From Mycobacterium simulans (GTDB taxonomy: Bacteria > Actinomycetota > Actinomycetes > Mycobacteriales > Mycobacteriaceae), in assembly GCF_900232995.1 (NCBI RefSeq), contig NZ_OCVX01000004.1:132514-196513 (forward strand): a stretch of 64,000 nt of DNA, in the 5' to 3' direction. The position numbers and the translations under genes are program-made. Of this stretch, positions 6,799 through 15,119 are shown piece by piece (the stretch's first letter is position 1; each line of letters opens with the position of its first letter). The notes beneath the pieces were generated by a model that worked only from the letters and a program-made list of their open reading frames with translations, had not been told where the DNA came from and searched no databases.

Positions 6799-8147
6799 TG
6801 CGGCGCTGGCCGATCCGAATCCGCCTCACCGCCGCCTTCACCGCCGTGATGGCACTGGTCCTGCTCGCTGTAGCCAACGCCACGATCGCCCATACCCGCC
6901 AATCACTGGACAACTCGATCACCGAATCGCTGACGGCCCAACTGGTCGCGCTGGGTCCGCTGGCCGCCACCGCCACACCGCTGCTAGCTGGTGGCGATCC
7001 CGACACCGGCCAACAGGTCATCGCGACCGACGGGCAGGTCCTGGCCTCAACCCCGACCCTTGCCGGCCAAGCCGCACTCTCGCCCACAGAACTCGACACC
7101 ACCCGAGGGCGCCAACTCGTCGTTGACCACCCGCGGATGGCCAACCTGCAGGGGCCGGTCAGGATTGCCGCGGCCTCAGTACCTGGCGGGCGCGTCGTCG
7201 TCGTGGCCCAAAGCCTCGCCGACCGCGACGCCGCCGTCGCCGACCTGCGCACCGAACTGACCGTCGGCACTCCGATCGTGTTACTCGCCGCAGCCGTCGG
7301 CGCCTATCTACTTGCCGCGGCTGCCCTGAGTCCGGTTGAACGCATGCGTGCACGCGCCGCCACAATCAGCGCCACCGACACCGAGGCCCGACTACCGGTT
7401 GGGCCCGCCCGCGACGAAATCGACCGCTTGGGAACCACATTCAACCAGTTGCTGGACCGACTGCGCGCCGCGCTGCAACGCGAACGGCAATTCGTCACCG
7501 ATGCCGGCCACGAATTACGTACCCCGCTGAGCCTGTTAACCACCGAACTCGAACTCGCCCTACGCCGCCCCCGCACCAACCGCGAGCTGATCGCAGCGCT
7601 GCGCTCAGCACTCGACGAAACCACACGGTTGTCACGGCTCGCCCGAGACCTGCTGACCGTCGCCGACGCCAGCGGCCCGGCTCAGCCACCAACCATCGAG
7701 GTGAAAAGACATCTCGACGCCACCGCCGACCGCTACCGCCCCACCCTCGGCGACCAGCTCATTATTGATTGCCCAAGTCCAGTGCATGTCCGCGCCGCCC
7801 CCGACGACCTGGATCGAATCATCGCTAACCTCATCGAGAACGCGGCCCGACATGGCACACCGCCAATCACCATCCGCGCCCAGCCCGCCGACCCCGACAT
7901 CGTCGAAATGCGCGTCCACGACCGCGGCCCCGGGTTTGACCCCGTCTTCCTGCCCCGTGCCTTCGAGCGATTCACACGAGCCGACACCGCCCGCACCGCC
8001 GGGGGCACCGGACTCGGCCTAGCCATAGTCGACACCCTGACTCGCCGCAATCACGGCACCGCGACGATCCGCAATCATCCCGGTGGTGGAGCGGAAGTGA
8101 CCATCCGCCTACCGGCAGCGCCCGCACCGGCGGCAACGCCTGCATGA
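6795..8147 (+). CDS. Sensor histidine kinase partner of TcrA
   Basis: The gene encodes 450 residues. The first membrane segment is at about 13-32, an extracytoplasmic sensor region at about 33-155, and the second membrane segment at about 157-178. A HAMP linker follows (LSPVERMRARAATI). The phosphoacceptor is His239 in DAGHELRTPLSLL. The ATPase domain has the N box (NLIENAARHG), G1 (DRGPGFD), F (ERFTRADTA) and G2 (GGTGLGLAIV). As I recall, H37Rv splits the cognate kinase into Rv0600c and Rv0601c; here a single intact kinase with both halves is present. The signal sensed is unknown, but the linked genes are extracytoplasmic, which suggests an envelope cue. Confidence 0.88.
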   Translation: MMRRWPIRIRLTAAFTAVMALVLLAVANATIAHTRQSLDNSITESLTAQLVALGPLAATATPLLAGGDPDTGQQVIATDGQVLASTPTLAGQAALSPTELDTTRGRQLVVDHPRMANLQGPVRIAAASVPGGRVVVVAQSLADRDAAVADLRTELTVGTPIVLLAAAVGAYLLAAAALSPVERMRARAATISATDTEARLPVGPARDEIDRLGTTFNQLLDRLRAALQRERQFVTDAGHELRTPLSLLTTELELALRRPRTNRELIAALRSALDETTRLSRLARDLLTVADASGPAQPPTIEVKRHLDATADRYRPTLGDQLIIDCPSPVHVRAAPDDLDRIIANLIENAARHGTPPITIRAQPADPDIVEMRVHDRGPGFDPVFLPRAFERFTRADTARTAGGTGLGLAIVDTLTRRNHGTATIRNHPGGGAEVTIRLPAAPAPAATPA

Positions 8148-8274
8148 CTTAACTTTCTGCATACGGGAGAGCCAACCAGCCAAAACCCAACCGACGACCA
8201 GTCCTCCGTTCGTTATTACGTGCCATCTACTCAGATCCGATCGGCCGCCACTTCCTCGGCTAGACGCCCGAGCT

Positions 8275-8600
8275 TCAGTGAACCAGTCGACGTCGACTGC
8301 CGCGGGCATTGGGCCAGGCGGTGTCGCGTAGCAGGCGTAGACCGTTGACGCCGACGAGGAGTGTGGAGCCTTCGTGATCGGCGACGCCCAGCGGCAGGCG
8401 TAGGTGGCCCACGAGATCCCAGGTGACCAGTACGGCGATAAAGGTGGCGGCGATGGTCAGATTGGCGGTCACGACGCTGCGGGCGCGGCGGGCAGCGTGG
8501 CGAGGTCGTCGCGGGTGATGACGGCGTCGGCCGTTTCGAGGGTGAGGTCAGAGCCGCTACGTCCTATGGCGATGGAGACGCGCTGAGCGCGCCGGGCACC
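8275..8600 (-). pseudogene. C-terminal remnant of a metal-transporting P1B-type ATPase
   Basis: On the minus strand, RVSIAIGRSGSDLTLETADA and VITRDDLATLP match the end of the P-domain after the GDGxNDAPAL motif. A frame change then gives ARRARSVVTANLTIAA and VADHEGSTLLVGVNGLRLLR, the last two membrane helices and tail of CtpG/CtpV-like ATPases. A few residues are missing at the frame change, and everything upstream is gone, including the phosphorylation Asp and metal-binding helices. It cannot be functional. With chrA nearby it suggests the block once carried more metal-resistance genes. Confidence 0.72.
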
Positions 8601-8820
8601 GAATCCCGCCCCATTACCACACCGATGCGCCGATGCGTTCGCTTAGCGAACAGTCCGCCCGAAAGGCCCAGAACTAAAGCCACATCGGCTCGCACGAGCT
8701 GCGCCGAGCTCACCGCCGTCCCGGCCGAGCCAACTACCGCAACAGGGCATCACGCACTGACCTTGCGGTCAAGGCCACACCCCGGGGTCCTCCGAAATCA
8801 AGAAAGGAATCGGCAGGTCG

Positions 8821-8958
8821 TTGTTCGGGTACCGCGACTATCGGCATCTGTTTGCGGCGCAGGTGGTAGCCCTGTTCGGGACCGGCCTCGCGCCGGTGGC
8901 CCTGGGGCTGCTGGCCTACCAACTCACCGGCGGCAACGCCGCCGCCGTGCTCACCCGG
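8821..8958 (+). pseudogene. N-terminal remnant of an MFS transporter
   Basis: From TTG at 8821 (with AAAGGAA-like bases upstream) the frame reads FGYRDYRHLFAAQVVALFGT and then GLAPVALGLLAYQLTGGNAA. This is the first transmembrane helix and following segment of an MFS efflux protein. After about residue 46 the similarity stops and the sequence continues in another frame as a PIN-domain gene. It is an abrupt fusion of two gene fragments. Confidence 0.65.
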
Positions 8959-9302
8959 CTAGTGCCGTCGCCGCGCGCGCATCCGCCGCCGCGGTCAGCA
9001 CTATCACGCTCGCCGAGCTGTCGTACGGCTTGCACACCGCAGATCCAATCCACACCGCGGGACGCGAACAGCGCTATCAATGGATCATCAATACCTTCGA
9101 TCCGATACCGTTCGACGCCCAAGCTGCGCGAATCTATGGAGCCTTGTGCGCCACAGTGCGAGCCGGTGGCCGAAGCCCGAAGCCGCGCCGGTTCGATCTA
9201 CTCATTGCGGCGGTAGCAGTTGCGCTGGACATCCCGCTCATTACCCGCAACGAAACTGATTTCATCGGCGTTCACCAACGTTTGGTCATCGTCGCCGTCT
9301 GA
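8959..9302 (+). pseudogene. C-terminal fragment of a VapC-type PIN-domain toxin
   Basis: The frame ending at 9302 reads AAAVSTITLAELSYGL, then FDAQAARIYGALCATVRAGG, then RRFDLLIAAVAVALDIPLIT and RNETDF. These are the second, third and fourth parts of a PIN domain, with the acidic Glu of LAEL, the Asp of RRFDLLIA and the Asp of NETDF. The N-terminal strand with the first catalytic Asp is absent because the fragment is joined to an MFS remnant. An upstream in-frame extension to 8625 has no recognisable content. It is probably nonfunctional. Confidence 0.7.
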
Positions 9303-9337
9303 TGAACGATGCAAACCGCGGCCCGTTCGATGACCTC

Positions 9338-12300
9338 TTAATCTTCGAAGTCCGTCTCGTGGCTGTCGCGGACGCCCGACCAGGCGGCTTGGATCCGGTT
9401 CTTGCGCGCCAGCGACGCTTCGATGTAGCGGGCCCGGCCTGGGAACGGGAACCGTTCGAACTTTGTGTCACCGATTTGACCGTCAAACTTGTCGGCCGAT
9501 AGCAACACCGTCGGCACCCGATCCTGCAACATCCGCTTGATCAGTGGGTCCCGGCTGGTGGCCAGGTAAAGCTCCTCGGAGCTGCGGGCCAGCACGAAAT
9601 GAAAGCCACGGGCCAGCGGCTCGTTTTGCAGCCACGGCGCCATGGCGTGCATCACCGGCTGTACCGCCGAGCGAAGATCCACGGCCAGGTGGTAGTCGTC
9701 GACGACGAAGAAGATCTCCGGACCCCTCCACCACGACCGCGCGGCGCGGGTCTCGGCGTCCAGATCCGCGGGCACCTCCCGCTCGGCCAGGTTCAGCTCC
9801 CGATACAGCGCCTCGTTGGTGGGCTGAATCTCGTCCTCGCGATGGATGTGCGCGAAGACGTTTTTCAGGTCTACCCGGCCCAGATGGCGCCGCCGCGGAT
9901 CGATCAGCACGATTACCGCGTCGTCTTTGGTCGCGAAGCGGCGGCCGATGCTGTCGCAGACGGTTCCGATCAGTTCGCTCTTGCCGCTCTTGGCTTCGCC
10001 GAGGATCAGCAGGTGTGGCTCGCGATACATCTCGGCGTAGGCCGGGCCCAGCGTGTCCTCCCGCACGCCCAACGCGATCCGCAGCCGTCTCTTTTCGGCG
10101 AGCTGGGACTGGCGCGGGTCGGCCGCCGCGGCCTCGTCGGCGGCAACCACCATCGCGCCCAGCTGATCCCGGGTTAGCGAAGTCGGCAATGTCCGGAGTC
10201 GTTCGGCGCCGCGCGCGGCGAACCGCTCGGCGATCATTTCGACCAGATCCGTCATACCCGCCGGAACCGTCGCAGGGTCCGCGACGGAATCGATCCGCGG
10301 TAGCGACACCAGTCCCTGGAACTCCGATCCCGTAGTGATCGCGTGCCCGGGTTCCTTGCGCCGCTGCTTGGCCAGTTGCGAGCCCACCCGGGACAGTTCG
10401 GTCTCGTTGTGCAGCTCGATGACGGTGTTCATGTTGGGCTCGATCCCGCGCATCTCCACGACCCGCGCCGTGGTGAGCACGAAGTGCAGCCCGTAGTTGC
10501 GGGCACCGACCAGCAGCGCCTCAACTTCGCCGCCGCGGAACTGCAACACCTGGTCTTGCGCGACGGCGGCGTCCCACCCGTCGATGATGACGAAGACATC
10601 ACCATAGGGATCCTGTTGCAGGAACGGACAATCCGGGTTGGTGCGGGCCTCCCGGTATTCGTCGATGGTGATGCGGTTCTCGCGGAATAGCCGCTCGCGG
10701 GCGGTCAACAGCGTGCCCATCTGCATCAAGATCCGATTGATCGCGTCGGGATCGGAGCGGGTCACCACCGCCCCGACATGGGGCAGGTCAGCCAGCGGGC
10801 TCAAACCGCCGCCGGCGTAGTCGACGATGTACATCTGGACCTGCTCGGGGGTGTTGGCCAGCGCCAGCGAGCACACCAGGGTCTTCACGGCGGTGGATTT
10901 ACCCGCACCGCTGCCGCCGAGGATCAACAGGTTCTTCTCGGCATCGAGCAGCCACTTCGGCTGCTCGTGCCGGAGTGGATTATCGAACAACCCAAACGGC
11001 ACAACAAGATTGGCGATTGATTCGTTGCTCGGAACCTGCCAATCCCGCAACTCCGGCTCAAGGGTGTCCAGCGTCGTCGCCTCCAGCGGCGGCAGCCACA
11101 TCCGGTACGGCGGCGCGAAGTGAGCGCTCTTGAGACGCTCGATCACCGTGGTGAATATCGTTGGTGCGCTTTCGATTTCCTCTTCGGTATGCTCCGGCTC
11201 GACCTGCTCGACATCGGCGCCGGTGTCTGGAAGCGGCTGCGGCGCCGCGGTGAACGCCCGCGGCTCGACCAAGTTGGGGTCCAACGCCGCATTGCCGCCA
11301 CGGTGGCCGTTGGAGCCCGCCGTCGGGACGACCGGGGGAAAATACGCCGCGCCGGTCCAGCCGGCATAGAAACCGATGAGATCCCCGCCCGTGGGGCGCA
11401 GCACTCCGTGACCGGGGCTGCCCGACAGGCGGTAGGCCGCATCCGAACCATCCAGCAGCGCACGAGAATCCGACGCCGTCTGGGTCTTGAGGCCGACCTT
11501 GTAGCCGATGTTGGTTTCCAGACCGCTGGCACGCCCGGAGTTATCCAGGTTCTGCGAGGCATACAGCAGGTGCAGGGCAACCGATCGCCCGACTCGGCCG
11601 ATGCGCCGAAACAGCTCGCCGTAGTCGGGATGCATCTGCAGCAGTTCGGCCCACTCGTCGATGACGACGAACAGCGAAGGCAGTGGCGGTAGGTCCACTC
11701 CGCGCTCGCGTAGCTTCTCGTAGTCGCGCAGATCCTTGACGTCGTAACGCGGGTTGAGTTCCTTGGCCTCCCGGAAGATCCGGTAGCGGCGGTCGATCTC
11801 GCCGTTGATCATCTCCTTCATCCGCGCGACCAGGTGAGCCTCTTGCTCCATGTTGGTGATTACCGCGCTGACATGGGGCAACTCATCGAGGCCGTTGAAG
11901 GTGGCGCCGCCCTTGAAGTCGACGAGCAACCAGTTGAGCACATCTGGGGAGTGCGTCACGCAGCCGTTGATCACCAGGTTGCGTAGGAACTCCGATTTTC
12001 CGGAGCCGGTGGTGCCTAACAGCTGCCCGTGCGGCCCGGTGCCGCCCTCGGCGGCCTGTTTGATATCCAGTTCAAGACGGTCGCCGTTCTGCAGAAACCC
12101 GATCGGGATCTTCAGCCGCCGCTTGTCGTCGTAGCGGTTGATGACCGACCACAGGTCCAGGGGTTCTAATGCGCCGGGGTCGCGCACCCGCATCAGCGTC
12201 TGCCAGTCTCGGCCGCGCTCGGCTTGTTTGGCCTGCCGGCCCATGTTGGCCAACGTGGCGACTTCATAGCGGGCCAGTTGCCGAGCCACAGTTTGCGCGT

Positions 12301-13513
12301 CAACGAGCGAAACATTGTCGGCTACCGCAACTTTCACGGGCTCGGCCAGCGGTCGATCCGCTTCGCTGCGCCATACGCTGCCGTCGGAGTCGCAGCGCAG
12401 CGTGATGCCTTCCTCGGCGTTGAGGGCGTTTTCTGGCGGGCCGACGAGCAGCCAGGTCACGCCGGCGCGCGATGCAATTACCGAGTCGACGAGCTTGTCG
12501 GTGACGGCCGAGTCCACCACTACCAGCACATGGCGGTAGTTGTCGGTGGTGAATTCGGGGTCGGGGTTGAAGTTCATCGTGAAGTCGATGACCTTGTTCG
12601 GGTCATCGGGGTCGCCCTCGTCGCCACCAAGGCTGGTCTGCAACGTCGACCAGTCGCGGTACATCATCCGGACGCTGCCCAGCCGATCCAGCTCGTAGGG
12701 ATGCTGGGTGTGCGGCAGCCACTTCATCCAGCTCCATGCCGGCGCGTCGGGATCGTCGGTGAGCACCACCATCGCCAGGTTGTCGGGGCCGTGGGTGACG
12801 GCGGCCTGCAACAGCATTGAGCGCACCATCCCCAGCGTGATGTCGCGGTCACCGGTGAAGCCGATGACCGGAAAGCGGGCGGCGGTCACCACCACCGGCA
12901 TCGACGACACGGTGGAGTGGTGGCGCAGAAAGCGCACGGTGGACACCCAGCTCACCGGCTCGAGGAACTCCCCCGGCGGCGCTTCCGGCGCAACGATTCG
13001 CGCGGCGAGTTCGACGTCCCCGAGCCCGTAGCGCAGGGCGGTGAACCCATCACCGGTCGGCACCACTTCCCACATGCGTTCGCCGCCAATGCGACTGGCC
13101 AGCATCTGCGGGTCGGGATAGGAACTTTGCAGGCCAGCATGCATGCTCAGGCCGCGGTCGAACACCTTCTCCCGGATCATCCCGAGCCCGCGGGTGGCCG
13201 CCTTGCGGTCCTCCAGCACCTGAGCACGCGAGGTACCGGTGCCGCCACGCTGGCCAAACGCCATCCCGCCCACGCCCCCAAGCATCATCAACGGGAATAG
13301 GATCATCAGCGGGCTAAACGCGCGCCCGGAACGAATCATCAACGCAACCATCCCGGCCACCAACACGACCATCAGAATCGGCAGGCCCACCGTGCGGATC
13401 CGCGAAGCGGGCTCGCCCTGTTCAATCTCTTTCGGTGGCGGAACTTCGATTTCGTCCCGGATAATTCGGGGCGGCGGCACCGGATTGGCCGGACGCAAGA
13501 AGCTAATGCGCAC
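9338..13513 (-). CDS. eccC: EccC, FtsK/SpoIIIE-type ATPase of a type VII secretion system
   Basis: The gene encodes 1391 residues, a full single-chain EccC. Two membrane helices lie at about 43-62 and 66-85. Three ATPase domains follow with Walker A motifs at 500-507 (GTTGSGKS), 866-873 (GGSGAGKS) and 1172-1179 (GEAKSGKS). Walker B of domain 1 is FVVIDEW (616-622); domain 2 has FVIIDGW. EccC recognises substrate signals and energises ESX export. Its GTG start overlaps the eccB stop (TAGTG). ESX-1 of M. tuberculosis has this protein split in two; here it is fused as in ESX-2, -3, -4 and -5 and in plasmid systems. Downstream PE/PPE genes are displaced by 8.4 kb. Confidence 0.95.
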   Translation of the reverse strand: MRISFLRPANPVPPPRIIRDEIEVPPPKEIEQGEPASRIRTVGLPILMVVLVAGMVALMIRSGRAFSPLMILFPLMMLGGVGGMAFGQRGGTGTSRAQVLEDRKAATRGLGMIREKVFDRGLSMHAGLQSSYPDPQMLASRIGGERMWEVVPTGDGFTALRYGLGDVELAARIVAPEAPPGEFLEPVSWVSTVRFLRHHSTVSSMPVVVTAARFPVIGFTGDRDITLGMVRSMLLQAAVTHGPDNLAMVVLTDDPDAPAWSWMKWLPHTQHPYELDRLGSVRMMYRDWSTLQTSLGGDEGDPDDPNKVIDFTMNFNPDPEFTTDNYRHVLVVVDSAVTDKLVDSVIASRAGVTWLLVGPPENALNAEEGITLRCDSDGSVWRSEADRPLAEPVKVAVADNVSLVDAQTVARQLARYEVATLANMGRQAKQAERGRDWQTLMRVRDPGALEPLDLWSVINRYDDKRRLKIPIGFLQNGDRLELDIKQAAEGGTGPHGQLLGTTGSGKSEFLRNLVINGCVTHSPDVLNWLLVDFKGGATFNGLDELPHVSAVITNMEQEAHLVARMKEMINGEIDRRYRIFREAKELNPRYDVKDLRDYEKLRERGVDLPPLPSLFVVIDEWAELLQMHPDYGELFRRIGRVGRSVALHLLYASQNLDNSGRASGLETNIGYKVGLKTQTASDSRALLDGSDAAYRLSGSPGHGVLRPTGGDLIGFYAGWTGAAYFPPVVPTAGSNGHRGGNAALDPNLVEPRAFTAAPQPLPDTGADVEQVEPEHTEEEIESAPTIFTTVIERLKSAHFAPPYRMWLPPLEATTLDTLEPELRDWQVPSNESIANLVVPFGLFDNPLRHEQPKWLLDAEKNLLILGGSGAGKSTAVKTLVCSLALANTPEQVQMYIVDYAGGGLSPLADLPHVGAVVTRSDPDAINRILMQMGTLLTARERLFRENRITIDEYREARTNPDCPFLQQDPYGDVFVIIDGWDAAVAQDQVLQFRGGEVEALLVGARNYGLHFVLTTARVVEMRGIEPNMNTVIELHNETELSRVGSQLAKQRRKEPGHAITTGSEFQGLVSLPRIDSVADPATVPAGMTDLVEMIAERFAARGAERLRTLPTSLTRDQLGAMVVAADEAAAADPRQSQLAEKRRLRIALGVREDTLGPAYAEMYREPHLLILGEAKSGKSELIGTVCDSIGRRFATKDDAVIVLIDPRRRHLGRVDLKNVFAHIHREDEIQPTNEALYRELNLAEREVPADLDAETRAARSWWRGPEIFFVVDDYHLAVDLRSAVQPVMHAMAPWLQNEPLARGFHFVLARSSEELYLATSRDPLIKRMLQDRVPTVLLSADKFDGQIGDTKFERFPFPGRARYIEASLARKNRIQAAWSGVRDSHETDFED

Positions 13514-15099
13514 TACTTCATCTCCTTGTCGTCGATGCCGGCGACGGTACGATCGGCCGGGACGCCGTCATGGCGGATCCGGGCATCGCGTTGCGACAGC
13601 GTCGGTCCCGGGGCAAACAGCGACACCACCACCCAAGGCGCGGGCACCGGGTGACGCAGATTCAACGCCGACAGCGTCGTGTCCCCACTCTTGGAATCCG
13701 TGGTGTCCAACCCGAACCGCACACCGTTGTCAGCGATCCAGAAGTAGCTTTCCCGGTTCTTGGAATCGGTTGCCGCGCCGGTGATCTGAACGAAACGGCC
13801 GCCGCCCGAGGGCATGTAGACGCGATCGGCGGTCAATCCCTTCGACGTGGGCGCCGACACCAGCGTGGTCAGCGTCGCGTCCTGCTTGCCGGTCAATGGC
13901 AGCGTCCGACCTACCATGACCTCGGTGCGCGCGGTGGGTTCCTCGCCGACCCGCGACCACGACCAGCAGGTCACCGGTTCGTGAGCGGCCGATACCAATT
14001 GCACTTGCGCCGCGGGGTAATACGAGACCTCGAGTTGGCGCGACTTGGGTAGCGACGCCAGCTCATCGGGCCCGATCTCGACCGGCTTGGTTCCTACCTG
14101 GGTATTGGCGGCCCGGATCATGGTTGCGGGGACCAGCCCGACTTCCTGCACGCCGTCGGACAACGCGACGTAATACTTTGTGGCCCCGGACAGCTCACGC
14201 ACGTTCAGGATGGTGCCCACCGTTAGCGGGCGGCTGGTCGGGAATTTCGGCGGTGTGCCAACGTCGGCGATCGGCGGCGCCACCAGTGGCGGCTCGGCCG
14301 GGATAGCGTTAAACAGGCCCTGCGAGATCGGCAGGATCAGATCCGACGCCCGCAGCCCAAGCGCATCGGCCACAACCGAGTTGGTGAGCTCGACGGTAGA
14401 GCGAACGACTTCACCGTCCGGGCGCGGGTAGATCAGCCAGGTTCGCTTGTCATAACTGACCAAGCGGGCCTGATTGTGCGAAAGCTTGGTGATGTCATTG
14501 CTTTTGGACAGCTTTCCGCCGATCACGGTGGTGGTCACCGGTGACATCGCGGTCGTCGGCAGGCCCGACACCGGGTCCAGCGGGACCGCGGCGCCGGTCA
14601 TCGTGGTGTCACATACCGTCCAGATCGACGATGGATCGGTGCTGTCGCGGATGTCTGTGGGGGCTCCGACGATGCCCACCAGCGAGCCGTGTGGGTATTT
14701 GGCGATCTCGGCCGCACTGGCCCGCACGGGGTTGTCAGGAGAGCCCAGGATGAGCCGTGCGGAGGTGAGGTTGGTGACCGGATCGAGCCGGGGCCCGATC
14801 CGCACATACATGGCGCCGGTGTCCCTGTCGACCACGATCCGCGCATTGCTCACCAGCCCGGCCGGGGAGAACAGACCCCAAACGACAGTGCCGACGGCCA
14901 TGATGAGCGCCAACAGCAATCCCAGGATCAAGGGCGCGGCCTGGGCTCGCTGGGGATCATCGATCATCCGAGTGTCCCGACGAACCAGGGCGTGCGCCAT
15001 CCGCCGGTAGAGAAAGCGCAGACCGCTGACCTGATATTTGGCGGTCATCCGGAATCCACGCCGGCGACGCCGGTGTTCCGGACCTGCTAACTCAGCCAC
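13513..15099 (-). CDS. eccB: EccB, membrane-anchored ESX core protein
   Basis: The gene encodes 528 residues. The characteristic N-terminus MTAKYQVSGLRFLYRRMAHA lies at residues 18-37 and VRRDTRM follows; the true start may be this ATG rather than the upstream one. One membrane helix lies at about 56-77. A periplasmic repeat region begins DRDTGAMYVRIGPRLDPV and NLTSARLILG, typical of EccB. EccB, EccC, EccD and EccE form the ESX membrane pore. It lies 20 bases after eccA and overlaps eccC by one base, so the three genes are one operon. It is somewhat longer than EccB1 (about 480). Confidence 0.93.
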   Translation of the reverse strand: MAELAGPEHRRRRRGFRMTAKYQVSGLRFLYRRMAHALVRRDTRMIDDPQRAQAAPLILGLLLALIMAVGTVVWGLFSPAGLVSNARIVVDRDTGAMYVRIGPRLDPVTNLTSARLILGSPDNPVRASAAEIAKYPHGSLVGIVGAPTDIRDSTDPSSIWTVCDTTMTGAAVPLDPVSGLPTTAMSPVTTTVIGGKLSKSNDITKLSHNQARLVSYDKRTWLIYPRPDGEVVRSTVELTNSVVADALGLRASDLILPISQGLFNAIPAEPPLVAPPIADVGTPPKFPTSRPLTVGTILNVRELSGATKYYVALSDGVQEVGLVPATMIRAANTQVGTKPVEIGPDELASLPKSRQLEVSYYPAAQVQLVSAAHEPVTCWSWSRVGEEPTARTEVMVGRTLPLTGKQDATLTTLVSAPTSKGLTADRVYMPSGGGRFVQITGAATDSKNRESYFWIADNGVRFGLDTTDSKSGDTTLSALNLRHPVPAPWVVVSLFAPGPTLSQRDARIRHDGVPADRTVAGIDDKEMK

Positions 15100-15119
15100 T
15101 ACCCCAATCCCCCATTAGT

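Noticed and set aside
8625..9302. A complete 225-residue gene ending in a PIN domain
   Set aside because: Only the last 110 residues resemble VapC; the upstream part has no recognisable content and overlaps the MFS remnant.
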